DNA of 64,000 nucleotides from Odontocerum albicorne. Lineage: Eukaryota > Arthropoda > Insecta > Trichoptera > Odontoceridae. The stretch covers positions 1,247,501 through 1,311,500 of the forward strand of contig OX463842.1 of the NCBI GenBank assembly GCA_949825065.1. Reading direction: 5' to 3'. The translations under genes and the position numbers were made by a program. Positions 33,311-44,265 of the stretch are shown here, piece by piece. The notes beneath the pieces were generated by a model. That model worked only from the letters and a program-made list of their open reading frames with translations, was not told the origin of the DNA and searched no databases. Position 1 is the first letter of the stretch; each line of letters starts with the position of its first letter.

Positions 33311-34317
33311 AAATTATGTAAAAGAGGAAATGAACAAATGCATAAATGATTATTTATTTAAATTGCAAACATTTGAAATTTTCCATATTTTTTAAAGTTA
33401 ATTATGGCCGAGTCATGCTGGTAAAATAATCATAAATCACGACCAAGATGTAAATACAAGCTGAAAAAAGTAAAATGAATGCATAACAAGCGGCGGGTAG
33501 TCGCAGGATATACGGTGGGGGCACGAACTGGAGCAGGAACAGGAATTCCATACCTGGCGCTTGTTTATAGTGCTGAAATAGTAAGAACTTATTGCAGCCT
33601 GTGCAGTGGTGAAACAGATCAAGGGTGGGGTGGGACAGAGCCAAAGCGAGGGGCATTTACCAGCCCGGAAATAGACTATAATGCTTCTATCAACAATTCG
33701 TATAAATTGGTACGTGATTCGGTCTTATTAAAGGAGATCATTCAGTCTTAACTGTCTAAGGAATATTTCGAACTGCTTTTTGAGGATTTGTGAAGTTGTA
33801 CTTGTCTAATTCCGTATTTTATATTTTATTTTTTAATTTTCATTTTGTCTTTGGTTTGCTTTTTAATGATGAGTCTATTTCATATGTATTTTTTTTTGTG
33901 CAGTGCGGGATGTGCGCTTATAGATGGCCTCGTACTGTGACATATGGAAACATGTGATTTTACGATTTGAGACCTGTTTCATTGTTAATATTTTTGATGT
34001 AATTCGATATATTTTTTTTAAATTTTGTATTAATCTGTCAAACGTAATGTGTTGATCCATCACTACTGGATCTTTTAAATGTTTTTGTTATTTTTGTTAT
34101 AAGTTTTGGTGTACTATTTACTTATAAAAAAGAGATTTATGTTATAATTATTAGATTAATTCTCTTTGGAATTTAGATGTTAATGAAGAAAAGCGTTCCA
34201 TTTTGAAGGAGAATTCTGCAACTTTCACGTCTCTCTGGTTGTTTGAAAGATATTGTTTTATGACTATAATCTCATCAGGTTGTACGATATATGACAAAAT
34301 TATTATAAAATGCATTG
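33311..34317. other. Non-coding; unexplained 90-codon frame
   Basis: 33479-33751 (+) is a 90-codon frame in a GC-richer patch (TVGARTGAGTGIPYLALVYS). The minus strand is also open there (84 codons). No family is recognised and the composition alone could explain it. The rest is AT-rich. Confidence 0.35.
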
Positions 34318-34545
34318 AGAAAAAAATTGTAAATCCTAACTAAGCATACTTAAAAAATGATAAATCATAACTAAGCATACTTAAAAAATTATAAATCCTA
34401 ACTAAGCATACATAAAAAATTAATAATCTTAACTAAGCGTACTTAAAAAATTATAAATCCTAACTAAGCATACTTAAAAAATGATAAATCATAATTAAGC
34501 ATACTTAAAAAATGATAAATCCTAACTAACCATACTTAAAAAATT
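34318..34545 (+). repeat. 31-bp tandem repeat, about 7 units
   Basis: Unit AAAAAATTATAAATCCTAAC + TAAGCATACTT with small changes (AAATCATAAC, GTACTT). The last unit runs into the duplicated block at 34545. Confidence 0.94.
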
Positions 34546-35103
34546 CCCACACACTATAGTATTATAAACCTCGTAAATTATTGGTTTTTTATTATAAAAC
34601 GAAGATCGTAAATGTTATTTCGTTTCAGTTTCCATACGCCATGCCCATTTCAGTTTCCATAAGCCATGCCCGTTTACCTTTTTTTAATTATATCTTTTCC
34701 ATTTTCTTTGCTATATTGAACCATTTTTTTGCAATTGAGAATGATTGAATTAGATTATATAATCTATGTTGTAAAGAGTATAACGTAACTATCCTTACTA
34801 ACCATACTTAAAAATTCCCACACATTATTATAAACCTCGTAAATCATTGGTTTTTTTATTATAAAACGAAGATCGTAAATTTTATTTAGTTTCAGTTTCC
34901 ATACGCCATGCCCATTTTAGTTTCCATACGCCACACCCTTTTCATTTTCCATACGCCTTGCCCATTTCAGTTTCCATACGCCATGCCCGTTTACCTTTAT
35001 TTAATTATATCTTTTCCATTTTCTTTGCTTTATAGAACCATTTTTTTGCAATTGAGAATGATTGAATTAGATTGTATAATCTTTGTTGTATACAGTATAA
35101 CGT
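34545..35103 (+). repeat. Tandem duplication of a ~250-300 bp block with internal 20-bp units
   Basis: 34545-34785 and 34796-35103 are two copies of one block (CCCACACACTATAGTATTAT to GTTGTAAAGAGTATAACGTA). Inside is the sub-unit CAGTTTCCATACGCCATGCC, present twice in the first copy and about five times in the second, so the copies differ in length. The junction retains one 31-bp unit (CCTTACTAACCATACTTAAA), showing that the upstream array was part of the duplicated segment. Confidence 0.93.
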
Positions 35104-35220
35104 AGCAGGTTTATTACCATGTGGCAATATCTTACCAGACAGAAACCCATTAAAATTATAGGTTCTAAACGAAATCAAACCCACATATATCGAGTTCTAA
35201 GACAACTATCTTAACAACAA
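35104..35220 (-). mobile_element. SINE-1, degraded
   Basis: Minus-strand tail GGTAAGATATTGCCACATGG (35118-35137) joined to a diverged tRNA-like head (GGGTTTGATTTCGTTTAGAA). Begins right at the end of the 34.5-kb duplication, including the AGTATAACGTAGCAGGTTTA part of the tail. Confidence 0.55.
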
Positions 35221-35244
35221 GGACATGTTGAGACAAGTTTTAAA

Positions 35245-35440
35245 AAGACTTCTTCTTCTTATTTTAGGCATGTTGGCCTGTTATGGTCCTACATCATTGT
35301 TTCCCTCTTGTGACGTCGACTGCCAGCTGTCTTTCCATCTTTTGGGAGGTCGTCCTGGAGGTCTGCTTGCTTGCGGGGTACTGTCCCTGGCCAGTATTGC
35401 CAATCATTTTACAAATCCACGTTTCCCTGTCATACATACA
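35245..35440 (-). mobile_element. LINE-E 3' end
   Basis: On the minus strand one frame reads ASRPPGRPPKRWKDSWQSTS (the R-P-P-G-R-P-P-K-R-W DNA-binding-like tail common in non-LTR ORFs). It ends in CATGCCTAAAATAAGAAGAA. Strongly similar to 61431-61560. Confidence 0.78.
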
Positions 35441-35570
35441 TAAAAATAATACTATTATGGATTATCATCTTAGCACGAGTCGGTTTGAGAGTATATATAT
35501 TAGTGCCCCATTAACTTTATTCCCTATCCCTACGCACCGTTCCACATACTTTGTAAATAAATGGTTTATT

Positions 35571-35695
35571 GTTAATGCATTAACATTGTGGAGGTTTAAA
35601 AACATTATAATTTGTTTTATCAAACACTGTTTAATCCATACCGTTACAAAAAGTGGAATGAACAGTGTTTGATAAAACAAATTACAATGTCTTTG
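35571..35695. mobile_element. Foldback element, left arm complete
   Basis: Inner arms of 30 bp (35602-35631 and 35661-35690, one mismatch: ATTTGTTTTATCAAACACTG / CAGTGTTTGATAAAACAAAT) surround the loop TAATCCATACCGTTACAAAA... The outer left arm continues to TAATGCATTAACATTGTGGA. The matching outer right arm is missing here but present in the second copy at 62951-63035. Confidence 0.82.
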
Positions 35696-36549
35696 TATAT
35701 ATACAATTAATTCAAACAATAACTTTATTATTATTACTTCTCAAGCTAAAGTACAGCAATTTTGGTCAATAATGTAAAGTATTTGAAATTACTTGTCTTG
35801 TGCCTTTTAATGTTAAAAAAACTTTTGTGTCTTGAAAAAATAAATAACTTCTTTTACAACTTGCCTTTTCCTTTTCTAATCTTAAATGACATTTGCAAGT
35901 ATTTTATTTAACTGTTTTTTTTTTTTTTTAATGCTTTAAGTTAACTTAATTCTAGAAAATTAAAATGGTGTCGTTTTGTTTAATTCCACAATCATTTTTA
36001 CGTATCACAATGCATTTCAACATTAGCTGTGTCGTCATTATGTGAGTTATATTGTATAAAACAAAGCCTTGAATATAACGTATATATATTTTTTATTTTT
36101 CGAGTATAACGTCGCAACCGTTCGTTTGAATTAGCATTAATTTTAGTGAATCTTGTCTGGTTTGTGGGAAGACTTTACCGTTTGGCAATAAATTCTTAAT
36201 TTGAAAATTTTGCAATATAGTATTTTATTAAACAAATTAGTATGCCGACCCTGTGGCAATTCATTGCAAAAAAGGACCGGTACGAGGGGGTAACGAGCCC
36301 GCCGCTAAATACTCGTGATTAATGAATATTGTAAATTGTAACCGCTTAATGCACCGCGCAATTATTTTTTTGCCGCTCAGCTTAAAAGCTCACAGTAGCT
36401 GCAGTCAGCCTTATCCTGGGATACGGTGCATTTAATCCTACAGAATATTAATTTTTTTTCTAGAAAACATAACAATGCTCGAATGTTTCCTGTTGCTTTT
36501 CTGTGAAAGTTAAAAGAAGAATTTAAATTATTTAGCATTAATCCGGTAG
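35696..36549. other. Non-coding; SINE/LINE tail at 36150-36203, complex patch 36240-36370
   Basis: 36150-36203 (CTTGTCTGGTTTGTGGGAAG, ACTTTACCGTTTGGCAATAA) is an isolated LINE-D/SINE-1-type tail. 36240-36370 is a complex block (GGACCGGTACGAGGGGGTAA, CTCGTGATTAATGAATATTG, TGCACCGCGCAATTATT) with a TAAT core, possibly regulatory. Otherwise AT-rich. Confidence 0.35.
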
Positions 36550-36645
36550 CAGTAATTACATTCTTAGCCTTGTCGGTAAGACTTTTGTCCTCCAACCGAG
36601 AGTTGCGAGTTCAATTCCTTTTGATATTGAGATAATTTTTTTTTG
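36550..36645 (+). mobile_element. SINE-1 head, degraded
   Basis: TTAGCCTTGTCGGTAAGACT (A-box region) and AGTTGCGAGTTCAATTCCTT (B box) precede a T-rich run. No clear tail. Confidence 0.6.
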
Positions 36646-36704
36646 CTACATATCTTCAGTGATTCTTATTTTTATAGGGACTTTTCGTCGTTGATTCTTT
36701 TATG

Positions 36705-36889
36705 ATGTATTGTATAATACTTCAATTATTATAAAATTACCATATAGCAATCTCTTCCGAATTCTTAAATAAAACTCCAACAGTACCCCTTCTTTAAATA
36801 AATAAATACTTACCAATAAAAATCGAATCTGGAACCTCCGGATTGAGAGACCGCTTTCTTTCGAGCTAGGTCATAGATGTTTTACGTTC
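36705..36889 (-). mobile_element. SINE-1
   Basis: Minus strand. The head at 36830-36889 reads CTAGCTCGAAAGAAAGCGGT, CTCTCAATCCGGAGGTTCCA, GATTCGATTTTTATTGG. The tail at 36705-36775 includes TTCGGAAGAGATTGCTATAT. Body diverged. It lies head-to-head with the 36.55-kb copy. Confidence 0.65.
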
Positions 36890-37042
36890 AATAATTCATA
36901 AAATAATACAGGAATTAATTGATTGTATATTTTTCGTTTCAAATCACTAAAATAATATTAATATGTACTAATTAAACATCTGCGAAACCAAACAAAATAT
37001 TTTGTCTGAAGGCTTCTCTAAGACAAAGTTGTAAAAATCAAA

Positions 37043-37112
37043 TGTTCGATAATCCAAATCAGAGTAGTTCGATAATCCAAATCAGAGTAGTTCGATAATC
37101 CAACTCAAAGTA
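37043..37112 (+). repeat. 23-bp tandem repeat, three units
   Basis: Unit GTTCGATAATCCAAATCAGA + GTA, third unit slightly diverged. Confidence 0.95.
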
Positions 37113-37504
37113 TTAAGCCTTAACTACTATAATATCCAGACAACACTCATCTACGAAAAATTATTAGCCTTCGGCGATGGTTCTAAATTTAGTTCAACGT
37201 TTTTAGTATTTTGTTGTTCTGGTATTCATTACAACCAAAACTTTTTGTTGTGTTTTCATGTATATTAGTTAACATAAACTGTCGAGAATGAATTTGCAAA
37301 CTTCTATTCAGAAGTATGAGCTAATTTTACCTGGAAAATAGAGGGCGTTGCCAACAAAGTGTTTAAATCATTTATGCATGATAAATAACTCAAAATAATC
37401 ATTATCAATTATATTATTTCAGCATGTGAATTAAATGGTACGTAAATAATATTTAGAAAGCTTTAAGGAACTAAAGTTAGAATACTTACATTTGTATAAC
37501 ACCA
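37113..37504. other. AT-rich spacer
   Basis: Nothing recognised. Confidence 0.45.
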
Positions 37505-37690
37505 TTAAGGATATACATACCGTCTCACCTTCTAGCTGCCGGGATAGGCATGGGGGAGAGAGCGTCAGACTTTCTTATTGCGATGCGCATCTTTCGCGCC
37601 TTCTTCACTCATACACCTATTCATATACGTGTAGTTCTTGCGATTTCCCTGACTTTTAACATTTCCTTCTTTCCAAATATTCTTGTCGAA
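37505..37690 (-). mobile_element. LINE-B 3' end fragment
   Basis: Minus strand TAAGAAAGTCTGACGCTCTC, TCCCCCATGCCTATCCCGGC matches the LINE-B terminus. 37600-37690 continues with weaker matches. The 88-codon plus-strand frame here is antisense to it. Confidence 0.62.
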
Positions 37691-37791
37691 TCGGCCAAAA
37701 ACTCTTTTTTTTTTTTTGTTGTTAAAGCACTAAAGTGTGCAAATGCCACTTATTGGCAAAAAAACACTAAGGGTGTCAAATATGAAACTAT

Positions 37792-37957
37792 TTGTGTCCA
37801 AAATAATCAACATTAGTCTTTAAATGTGTCTAAAATAATTAACATTAGTCTTAAAATGTGTCCAAAATAATCAACATTAGTCTTAAAATGTGTCCAAAAT
37901 AATCAATATTTATCTTAAAATGTGTCCAAAATAATCCAAAACTTATCAAAATGTGTC
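37792..37957 (+). repeat. 32-bp tandem repeat, five units
   Basis: GTGTCCAAAATAATCAACAT + TAGTCTTAAAAT at 37794, 37826, 37858, 37890 and 37922 (last partial). Confidence 0.95.
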
Positions 37958-39784
37958 ACTTTTGATCCTTAATACAGAAAGTACTTTATATTATGTTTTG
38001 TTAATTTTTAAACCGCAAAATAAAAAAAACCTCAAGATTGACGTTGGAGTGCCGAGGGGATCCTCGACTACGAGGTCCGGCAACGACGACGATGATACTC
38101 GTATATATGAGAACAATTCATCTTATGTACATATATGAGAGCAATGAATTTCACTTTTTGGTGATTAAAGTTTCATTGAGTAAAAAAGGCAATTTTTAGT
38201 TTCTTTAAACACAAAAGTTGTTAAGAACACCGCTGGTGGGCCACATAATCATAAATATGACACATAATTATTATAGATCATTTAGTCTAAAAAGTCATTT
38301 TGCAATAGGGTAAGTAACACTCTCTGTATTACACAACTTGCGTAGTGGTATTGGTTTTAGAATGCCACACGATTGGTTCGCGTAGAGCGCACGTTTGTAT
38401 TGTTGTTAAAATACTCGGTCATTAGAAAAACACTACCGCGCTAAAAACACTATGTCGAAATTAGGAAAGGGAAAACCACTGTCGGCCTAAGCAAAGGAGA
38501 TTGTTTTAAATTTTGGTAGATAATAATCAGTGATCAGTCAAAAAGGTGCTGCAATCTATTAGTGCGATTTTTGCCTAATGTAATGTGTAATTCTTTTTAT
38601 TTTCAAAGAATGTACTTTATTGTAATTTAAAGTTTCCTAGAATTTAGTATCACTCCATCCACTATTATTTTTAAACTTTATTATTTGATATCGTTATTAC
38701 GAGTGTGATACATTAATATGTTAAATGATCTTTCATTCATTTTATTTATATGTGCAATCTAATTTAAGCTGTCCAACATTTTTACTTTATAATACTTGTA
38801 ATAATATTTATTTTCAAACTTGAAAAATTCCATTATTATAATTTAATGTTTCCTAGAATCTGCTGTGCCCGAACAATTAATGTGTTAAATAAACTTACTT
38901 TCATTTTATTTTTATGATTATAACAATTTAAGCTGACAGCATTTTTAATTTACAAAACTTGTGTGTTTATTCAATGCTTGACTTTAAAATATTATGATAT
39001 TTACATATTTTTTTGCTTTTTCTTTTCATTAAAAAAATTAAGTGACAAGTTTTTGTAAACGCACTGTTACTCATACTATTGCAAATTGACTATTTAGGCT
39101 GAACGATCAATACACATGTATTGAGTATCAACATTTTTTTTATCGTTCAAGTGTCGAAATTACCTTTTACATCGGATAAGTGGGGTTAACTGTACCTTAA
39201 TAGTTTTCATAAATTAATTGAACACTATTTTAATAAAGTTTTATATTCTTTTAATTTTAATATTCAAATTTTGATCTCATTATAATCAATAAATATTAAT
39301 AAAGTTTCAAAAGATTATATAAAGCCCTGAATGAACAATATTTAGACCAAAATTTTAGTGCTCGTGTATCTGATTCAACAACTGTCAAGTTGATTTTCAA
39401 GCAAATTTATTTTGTTTGTTTCAATGTGTTGAAAATCAAATTTAGTTAAAGTATTTACTTTCCACTTGTTTAGTTTATACTTTGTTGTATAATAGTTTGT
39501 CGAGGCTTTTGCCAGGTGGCAAAGTATATAAAATAAGTTGCAGAGTCGCAATTTTTTTATTAATAATGATTTATTTTTACAAAATTCATGAACGACAATT
39601 ATTCAAAGAAGGAAAAAGGAAATGATCTTAGTAAGGAGAGGAAAATCGGAAATGAAGAGTATCAATCAGTCTCATTATCAAGGAATTAGTTTGATTATTA
39701 TAGATTCGTTACCTCAAAACATGTCTCCAGGTTATATCACGAGCTCACTCAATGAAAACAGATAATGATATGGAAAACGCACTG
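37958..39784. other. AT-rich non-coding with a degenerate duplication
   Basis: 38590-38815 and 38820-38970 are diverged tandem copies (GTTTCCTAGAATTTAGTATC / GTTTCCTAGAATCTGCTGTG; AATATGTTAAATGATCTTTC / AATGTGTTAAATAAACTTAC; TAAGCTGTCCAACATTTTTA / TAAGCTGACAGCATTTTTAA). No gene seen. 38045-38100 includes the short hairpin AGGGGATCCTCGACTACGAG. Confidence 0.5.
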
Positions 39785-40275
39785 CCAAATGTTATTAAAA
39801 GTGTTATAAAGTAAGTGTTAAAAAAAGTGTTATAAAAAAGTGTTATAAAAAATGTATTATAAAAAAGTGTTATAAAAAAAGGTGTTAAAAAAAGTGTTTT
39901 AAAAACGTGTTATAAAAAAAGTGTTATAAAGTAAGTGTTAAAAAAAGTGTTATAAAAAAGGTGTTAAAAAAAGTGATTTAAAAAATTATTATTAAAAAAG
40001 TGTTATAAATTAAGTGTTAAAAAAAATGTTATAAAAAAGTGTTATGAAAAGTGTTATAAAAAAAAGTTTTAAAAAAAGTGTTTTAAAAAGTGTTATAAAA
40101 AAAGTTTAAAAAGAGTCTGATAAAAAATGAGTTATAAAAAAGTGTTATTAATAAAAATAAGTTTTTGAAAAAGTGTTATAAAAAAGTGTTACAAAAAAAA
40201 ATTTTAAAAAGTGTTATAAAACAAGTGTTATAAAAAAAGTCTTACAAAAAAAGTGTTATTAAAGGAAGTGTTAAT
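39785..40275 (+). repeat. Degenerate (AAAAAAGTGTTAT)n array
   Basis: About 490 bp made almost entirely of GTGTTATAAAAAA-like units of 12-22 bp with variable A-run length and point changes. Strongly strand-biased: A, G and T with almost no C. No frame of interest. Confidence 0.93.
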
Positions 40276-40374
40276 CAAATTATTTTATTGCTAAATAAAG
40301 ATAAAATCCCCAATATAAAGAATATTTTAACAATTTGTAAAAAAAATCATAATATTATCACGTTTCTATAATAT

Positions 40375-40625
40375 AGTCGACAGAAAAGATGTAGTGCCAT
40401 ACTTTTCTATTTAGACACATATCGTTTGCCTATTCTACAGCCATATACTCGTACATTCTTATACCACTCCTATGGTTTCTCTTGTTTTATACTTTTATTT
40501 CTTTCTCAATATTATTCACATGATCCATCCACAACATAATTTCCTCTATATATTTGTGTAAATAGTCGTTCTTCTTTCATTCATTCCATATGCCCTAACC
40601 ATCTCAGAACAACCTTTTTCATCTT
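40375..40625 (-). mobile_element. LINE-B C-terminal fragment, decayed
   Basis: Minus strand from 40625: VVLRWLGHMEXMKEERLFTQ-like sequence, then IYRGNYVVDGS, ERNKSIKQEKP, and near the end KSMALHLFCRLY (the W...SAYP region). Multiple stops. Confidence 0.65.
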
Positions 40626-41534
40626 AGTAAAACTTCATCACTAATCACTGCGTTGCCTATTCTGTAAAAAATCGCTTATCCCATGTATTTATCTCACGGC
40701 ACGCGTCTATATTAAAATTATAATTAAAAAAGTATTTTTATAACAGATAAAAAATGCTTCCTTCAGACCCGCACCAACAATGTTAATCATAATTAAAAGA
40801 AATAAACTGTAACCTGATTTACTAACATAATTATTTTTCCCTTATAAATTCGTGGTTCCGTCCCTGTATAAGGTTTTTCCGCAGATCTGCGGAAGAGGGT
40901 GAGGTGGGAGGGGCCGGGTAGGTCCCGCCCAAAAAATCTCGCGCCCCGATGTGTGCCAATCACCGGCCAATGATAGATCTTCCGATGGCGGAACAAGATA
41001 AACTCCTCAAAATTGTTGTCCCAGACCTCCTTGGCTCTTCATTTATCATTGTCCGCTTTTTCTACTTCCTCGAGCTTTATCCAGGGCCGCTGTGATGGGC
41101 TCCAATCATTTTATCTTTGTCTTAAAATCTTTCATGAAAGGGGGATTTTTTTGTGGTCGGTGAAAAATTTAAAAATATTTCTGAAGCAAATTGAAATAAG
41201 AAAATTCTCAAATGAATATTCGTCTTTTTACAACATTTTTTTTTAAATTGATCGAAAAACGGTCAACAGTTGTTCGAGACCGGTTTTATATGCATAATTA
41301 AAAAAAATACTTAGGCCGAAAATTAAACGACTTAAGAATTCTTAAACAAACCACAACTGTAGAAAATAAACAGTCTTCAAAACAAAAGTTTTAGTACAGA
41401 AGACTTTAAATTTATTTTGAAAGAAGCTGAATAAAGTGACATAGAAATGTGTACACTGAAAACAATATTGCGGTAATAATGTATTAAATAATGTGGTTGT
41501 TAAATAATTAAGTTTGAACCTGAATTTACGACAA
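40626..41534. other. Non-coding; GC-rich block 40850-41010
   Basis: 40850-41010 (CCGCAGATCTGCGGAAGAGG, TGGGAGGGGCCGGGTAGGTC, AATCACCGGCCAATGATAGA) is GC-rich and contains the 16-bp palindrome TCCGCAGATCTGCGGA at 40879-40894. No protein family fits the 67-codon minus frame. The rest is AT-rich. Confidence 0.35.
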
Positions 41535-41830
41535 AGAATAACAGTCTGAGATGGTTTGGCCATGAAGAATGAATGAATGAAGGAATACTAACAAAACAAA
41601 TATATATGTATAGCGAAAATGTGAGTGTAAGGTGAGGTAGAGGAAGACCAAAGAAGGATGGTTGGATCCAGTAAATACTATTTTAAAATAAGGAAGTGGG
41701 CGTTGTATGAGAAGGTGTATGGATGTAGAAAAAATGAAATGTGTGTGGAGATAGAAAAGTGTGCTGCTCTCTCCTCTTTAGCTACCCTGACACGAAAATT
41801 GAGTAATGGGATGTGTGTAATTGAAAAATA
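41535..41830 (+). mobile_element. LINE-B C-terminal end, decayed
   Basis: SLRWFGHEE, MNEGILTKQIYMYSENVSVR, GRGRPKKDGWIQ, then NVCGDRKVCCSLLFSYPDTK with stops between. Same block order as 19310-19785, here without the SINE. Confidence 0.78.
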
Positions 41831-41859
41831 AGTGTTGAGTTGATTTAAACATATTGAAA

Positions 41860-42085
41860 GCTTTTTTCTAGTTCATCGCTCCTCCTTCACGTTGTCATTT
41901 ACTGCTCATTTCCACCAAACTTTAAAACTAGTTACCAACTGCTGTAAAGCTCGTTGCTCACTGGGTTGTTTTAAACAGCAGTTTACATAAATTTAAAAAT
42001 CTCTTCAACGACGTATTCTGTTTTTCTATAAAGCCTAATATCTTGGCCTTTCCTAAGCTTTGATGATATTTTATTTAACTATTTT
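41860..42085 (+). mobile_element. LINE-D-like 3' fragment
   Basis: TTCTAGTTCATCGCTCCTCC, TTCACGTTGTCATTTACTGC corresponds to the PVHRSSFFTSSFT coding block, followed by a GTTACCAACTGCTGTAAAGC, TCGTTGCTCACTGGG stretch equivalent to the end of the LINE-D frame. Confidence 0.6.
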
Positions 42086-42299
42086 TAATCAAATTTATAC
42101 TTGCATCCGTAAGTATGCTATAATATTTTTTCTTTATAAAAACAGCGTTCTAACCTTTCGTCCAGAAATCAGCACTGTGTAACTCTCCACAAGCTGGTTA
42201 GAATATATTGCTTTTTATATTTTATATGACAGTCAAGTATGTTGATTAGTAAATAAAAGCTGTGAAAGCCTTACAAAATAATATACAATTGTCTCTGAA
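42086..42299. other. AT-rich spacer
   Basis: Nothing recognised. Confidence 0.45.
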
Positions 42300-42465
42300 A
42301 CGAATAGGGGGAAATAAAGAAGAATATCCTAGAAAATGTGGAAGATGGTTAAAAGAAACGATATCTATGGATATGGACAGGGTATAAATAAGTTGTTGAC
42401 TGGAGAGAAAGTTGTGAAAATTTGTTATGTCTGCTTACACTAGAAGTAACATGGTGTGATGGTAT
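42300..42465 (+). mobile_element. LINE-B 3' end, decayed
   Basis: GGWLKETISMDMDRV-like and FVMSAYTRSNMV readings (W...SAY motif at about 42430), directly followed by the Rep-X copy in opposite orientation. Confidence 0.55.
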
Positions 42466-42474
42466 TTATTTTTT

Positions 42475-42975
42475 TAATTTTTTTATTATTACACATGACA
42501 AGAAATATACACAATTTGAGAAAAAACAACAGGTAATTTGATTTGGACATACAATTTTAATGTATCTGGGTTTGTTGCCTTTCATTTGTCGTATCCCCAG
42601 TAAACTAGGATTTGGCCTGTATCTCACTGAGGATATTTAGCATGAAAAAATAAATCGATACTTCTTTCCGATTTTTGCTTACACAAAAACAAAACCCCGT
42701 TGCACGTTCTCATCAACCTGACAAACAGTGACACTCAACTACAACTGGAAACATCTTGCGAAATTCAACTCCTCACACATCATCACTCCAGAAAGACCAA
42801 AAATATTTATCCCACAATATACCGCACACAATCATAAGAATTAAAATTAAAATCAAAACAAAATTAAAGCAAAAAAAATACACAGAAACACAAATACAAA
42901 AACAACCAAAGTTAAAACAACAAGAAGAAACCCACACTCACGAGCTTACATAAATCCTTTCCATACGTCATTCAT
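42475..42975 (-). mobile_element. Rep-X, copy 3 (longest)
   Basis: Starts with the reverse-complemented 3' tail TTTTTATTATTACACATGAC and keeps the middle segment lost in copy 2. On the minus strand the reading SVRYRPNPSLLGIRQMKGNK and PRYIKIVCPNQIT parallels 8535-8640. The 5' part is CA/AAC-rich. No known protein recognised. Confidence 0.65.
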
Positions 42976-43429
42976 CCTGAAAGATGTATGTTTGTTTTTC
43001 TGAATAAAATAAATAGAGGAAATTTGATCACAATTATTAAATTTTTAATTTGTTGAAGTCAAATGTTCGTTTCTTAATGCAGTTTTCGAACTGATTTCAC
43101 GATGACTGACTATTTCTCGGTGCTTAATCTCTTTGAAATGATAACACATAATAATTAAAGGCATTTAAATGTAACAAAAACTAATAAAATTATATTTTTG
43201 TTCATCAATATGACTTCGGTGTTTTAATTTCATCAGTAAAATCCATGTAAACATTTCAGAGTTATTTTATGGATGATAAATTATTCGGTATTTTAATTAA
43301 GATTTCAATCACCTTAAAGTAAAATTTAAAAGCGATTATGATTACCTTAACTGTAGTTTTTACTGTTCTATTTGAAACACATGTGTTTAGTGAACGGATG
43401 GGTGACAAATAATATGCTTAACAAATTTT
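42976..43429. other. AT-rich spacer
   Basis: Nothing recognised. Confidence 0.45.
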
Positions 43430-43600
43430 TGAAACAAGCATTAATGGGAGTCATAGTAGACGATATCCAATAAAAATGTGGTTGGACCAAGTAGAAACAT
43501 TATTGAAAGAAGTAAATGTGAGAAAATTAAGAGAAACATATATCGATTTGGAGGAAATGAAGAAAGTATTTCGTGATTGAAAGTTTGGCGTTTTATCTTA
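43430..43600 (+). mobile_element. LINE-B C-terminal fragment
   Basis: GSHSRRYPIKMWLDQVETLL, KEVNVRKLRETYIDLEEMKK, VFRD: the 'W.DQV...L......LR......E......DR' stretch before the SAYP end. Confidence 0.68.
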
Positions 43601-43699
43601 TCTACCTACAACAATAGAAAAGTAACATGATGGTTTGTTTTTGTACGTTCAAAACAAAACTGTTGACTGAAATGTGTAATCACCGTTTTCTCCGTCACA

Positions 43700-43890
43700 T
43701 TTTTGTAATTCACTGGACCGTCTTAGTCCCCGTAAGTGAACGATATTTTGAAAGGAAAAAAAACGTGGAGTTGTGTGAAAAAGCGTATGGTTGTAGAAGA
43801 GGCGAAGGATGTGTGTCGAGATAGAAATCATCCTGTGCGCTCTCCTCTCTACTAACTCCGGCAGGGAGATGGCGTGATGATAAGTATGCA
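43700..43890 (+). mobile_element. LINE-B 3' end fragment
   Basis: ERYFERKKNVELCEKAYGCR, RGEGCVSR, then nucleotides GCGCTCTCCTCTCTACTAAC, TCCGGCAGGGAGATGGCGTG matching the LINE-B terminus at 15715-15783. Confidence 0.68.
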
Positions 43891-44103
43891 TGTGACTAAG
43901 TCACCAATACAAGTAACATATATCCGTTCTGCACCGATTTATAATTTGCTCATGGAGGGAGGTATGGTTGAGGTAGACAGGTTACGTGATCTGTGTAGAT
44001 GACCGAAGACAGCCAAAGCTTGTCCTGATCTCAAAATCAGAATAGGAGCGATTCAAAAAGTGTTTTAATTCCTTTATAGCTCGAAATTGAAAAATTTCGT
44101 TTT
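43891..44103. other. Non-coding
   Basis: Nothing firm. Confidence 0.4.
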
Positions 44104-44265
44104 AAAGAGGAGATACATGGCCGAGCGGCAATGCACTAGACTTCTGTCCGGAAGGTCGTCGGTTAGAACCCCACGCTGTGCTACTCCCTTCGAACGATAC
44201 TAGTCTCGTGTTTTCACGTGATCGATACCTCATCCAAAAAAACATATTACTGATATCCAGCAACG
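44104..44265 (+). mobile_element. SINE-2, second tRNA-derived SINE family
   Basis: A box TGGCCGAGCGGC (44118-44129) is of the long-variable-arm tRNA type (Leu/Ser). B box GGTTAGAACCC is at 44161-44171. Spacing is as in a tRNA, but the acceptor stem does not pair and a unique body follows (CTGTGCTACTCCCTTCGAAC, GATCGATACCTCATCC). Only one copy here, so SINE status is inference. It is not a functional tRNA. Confidence 0.55.

Noticed and set aside
33479..33751. 90-codon possible host gene
   Set aside because: Both strands are open over the same GC-richer patch and no domain is recognised.
44104..44180. Leu/Ser-type tRNA gene
   Set aside because: Boxes fit but the stems do not pair; called SINE-2 instead.
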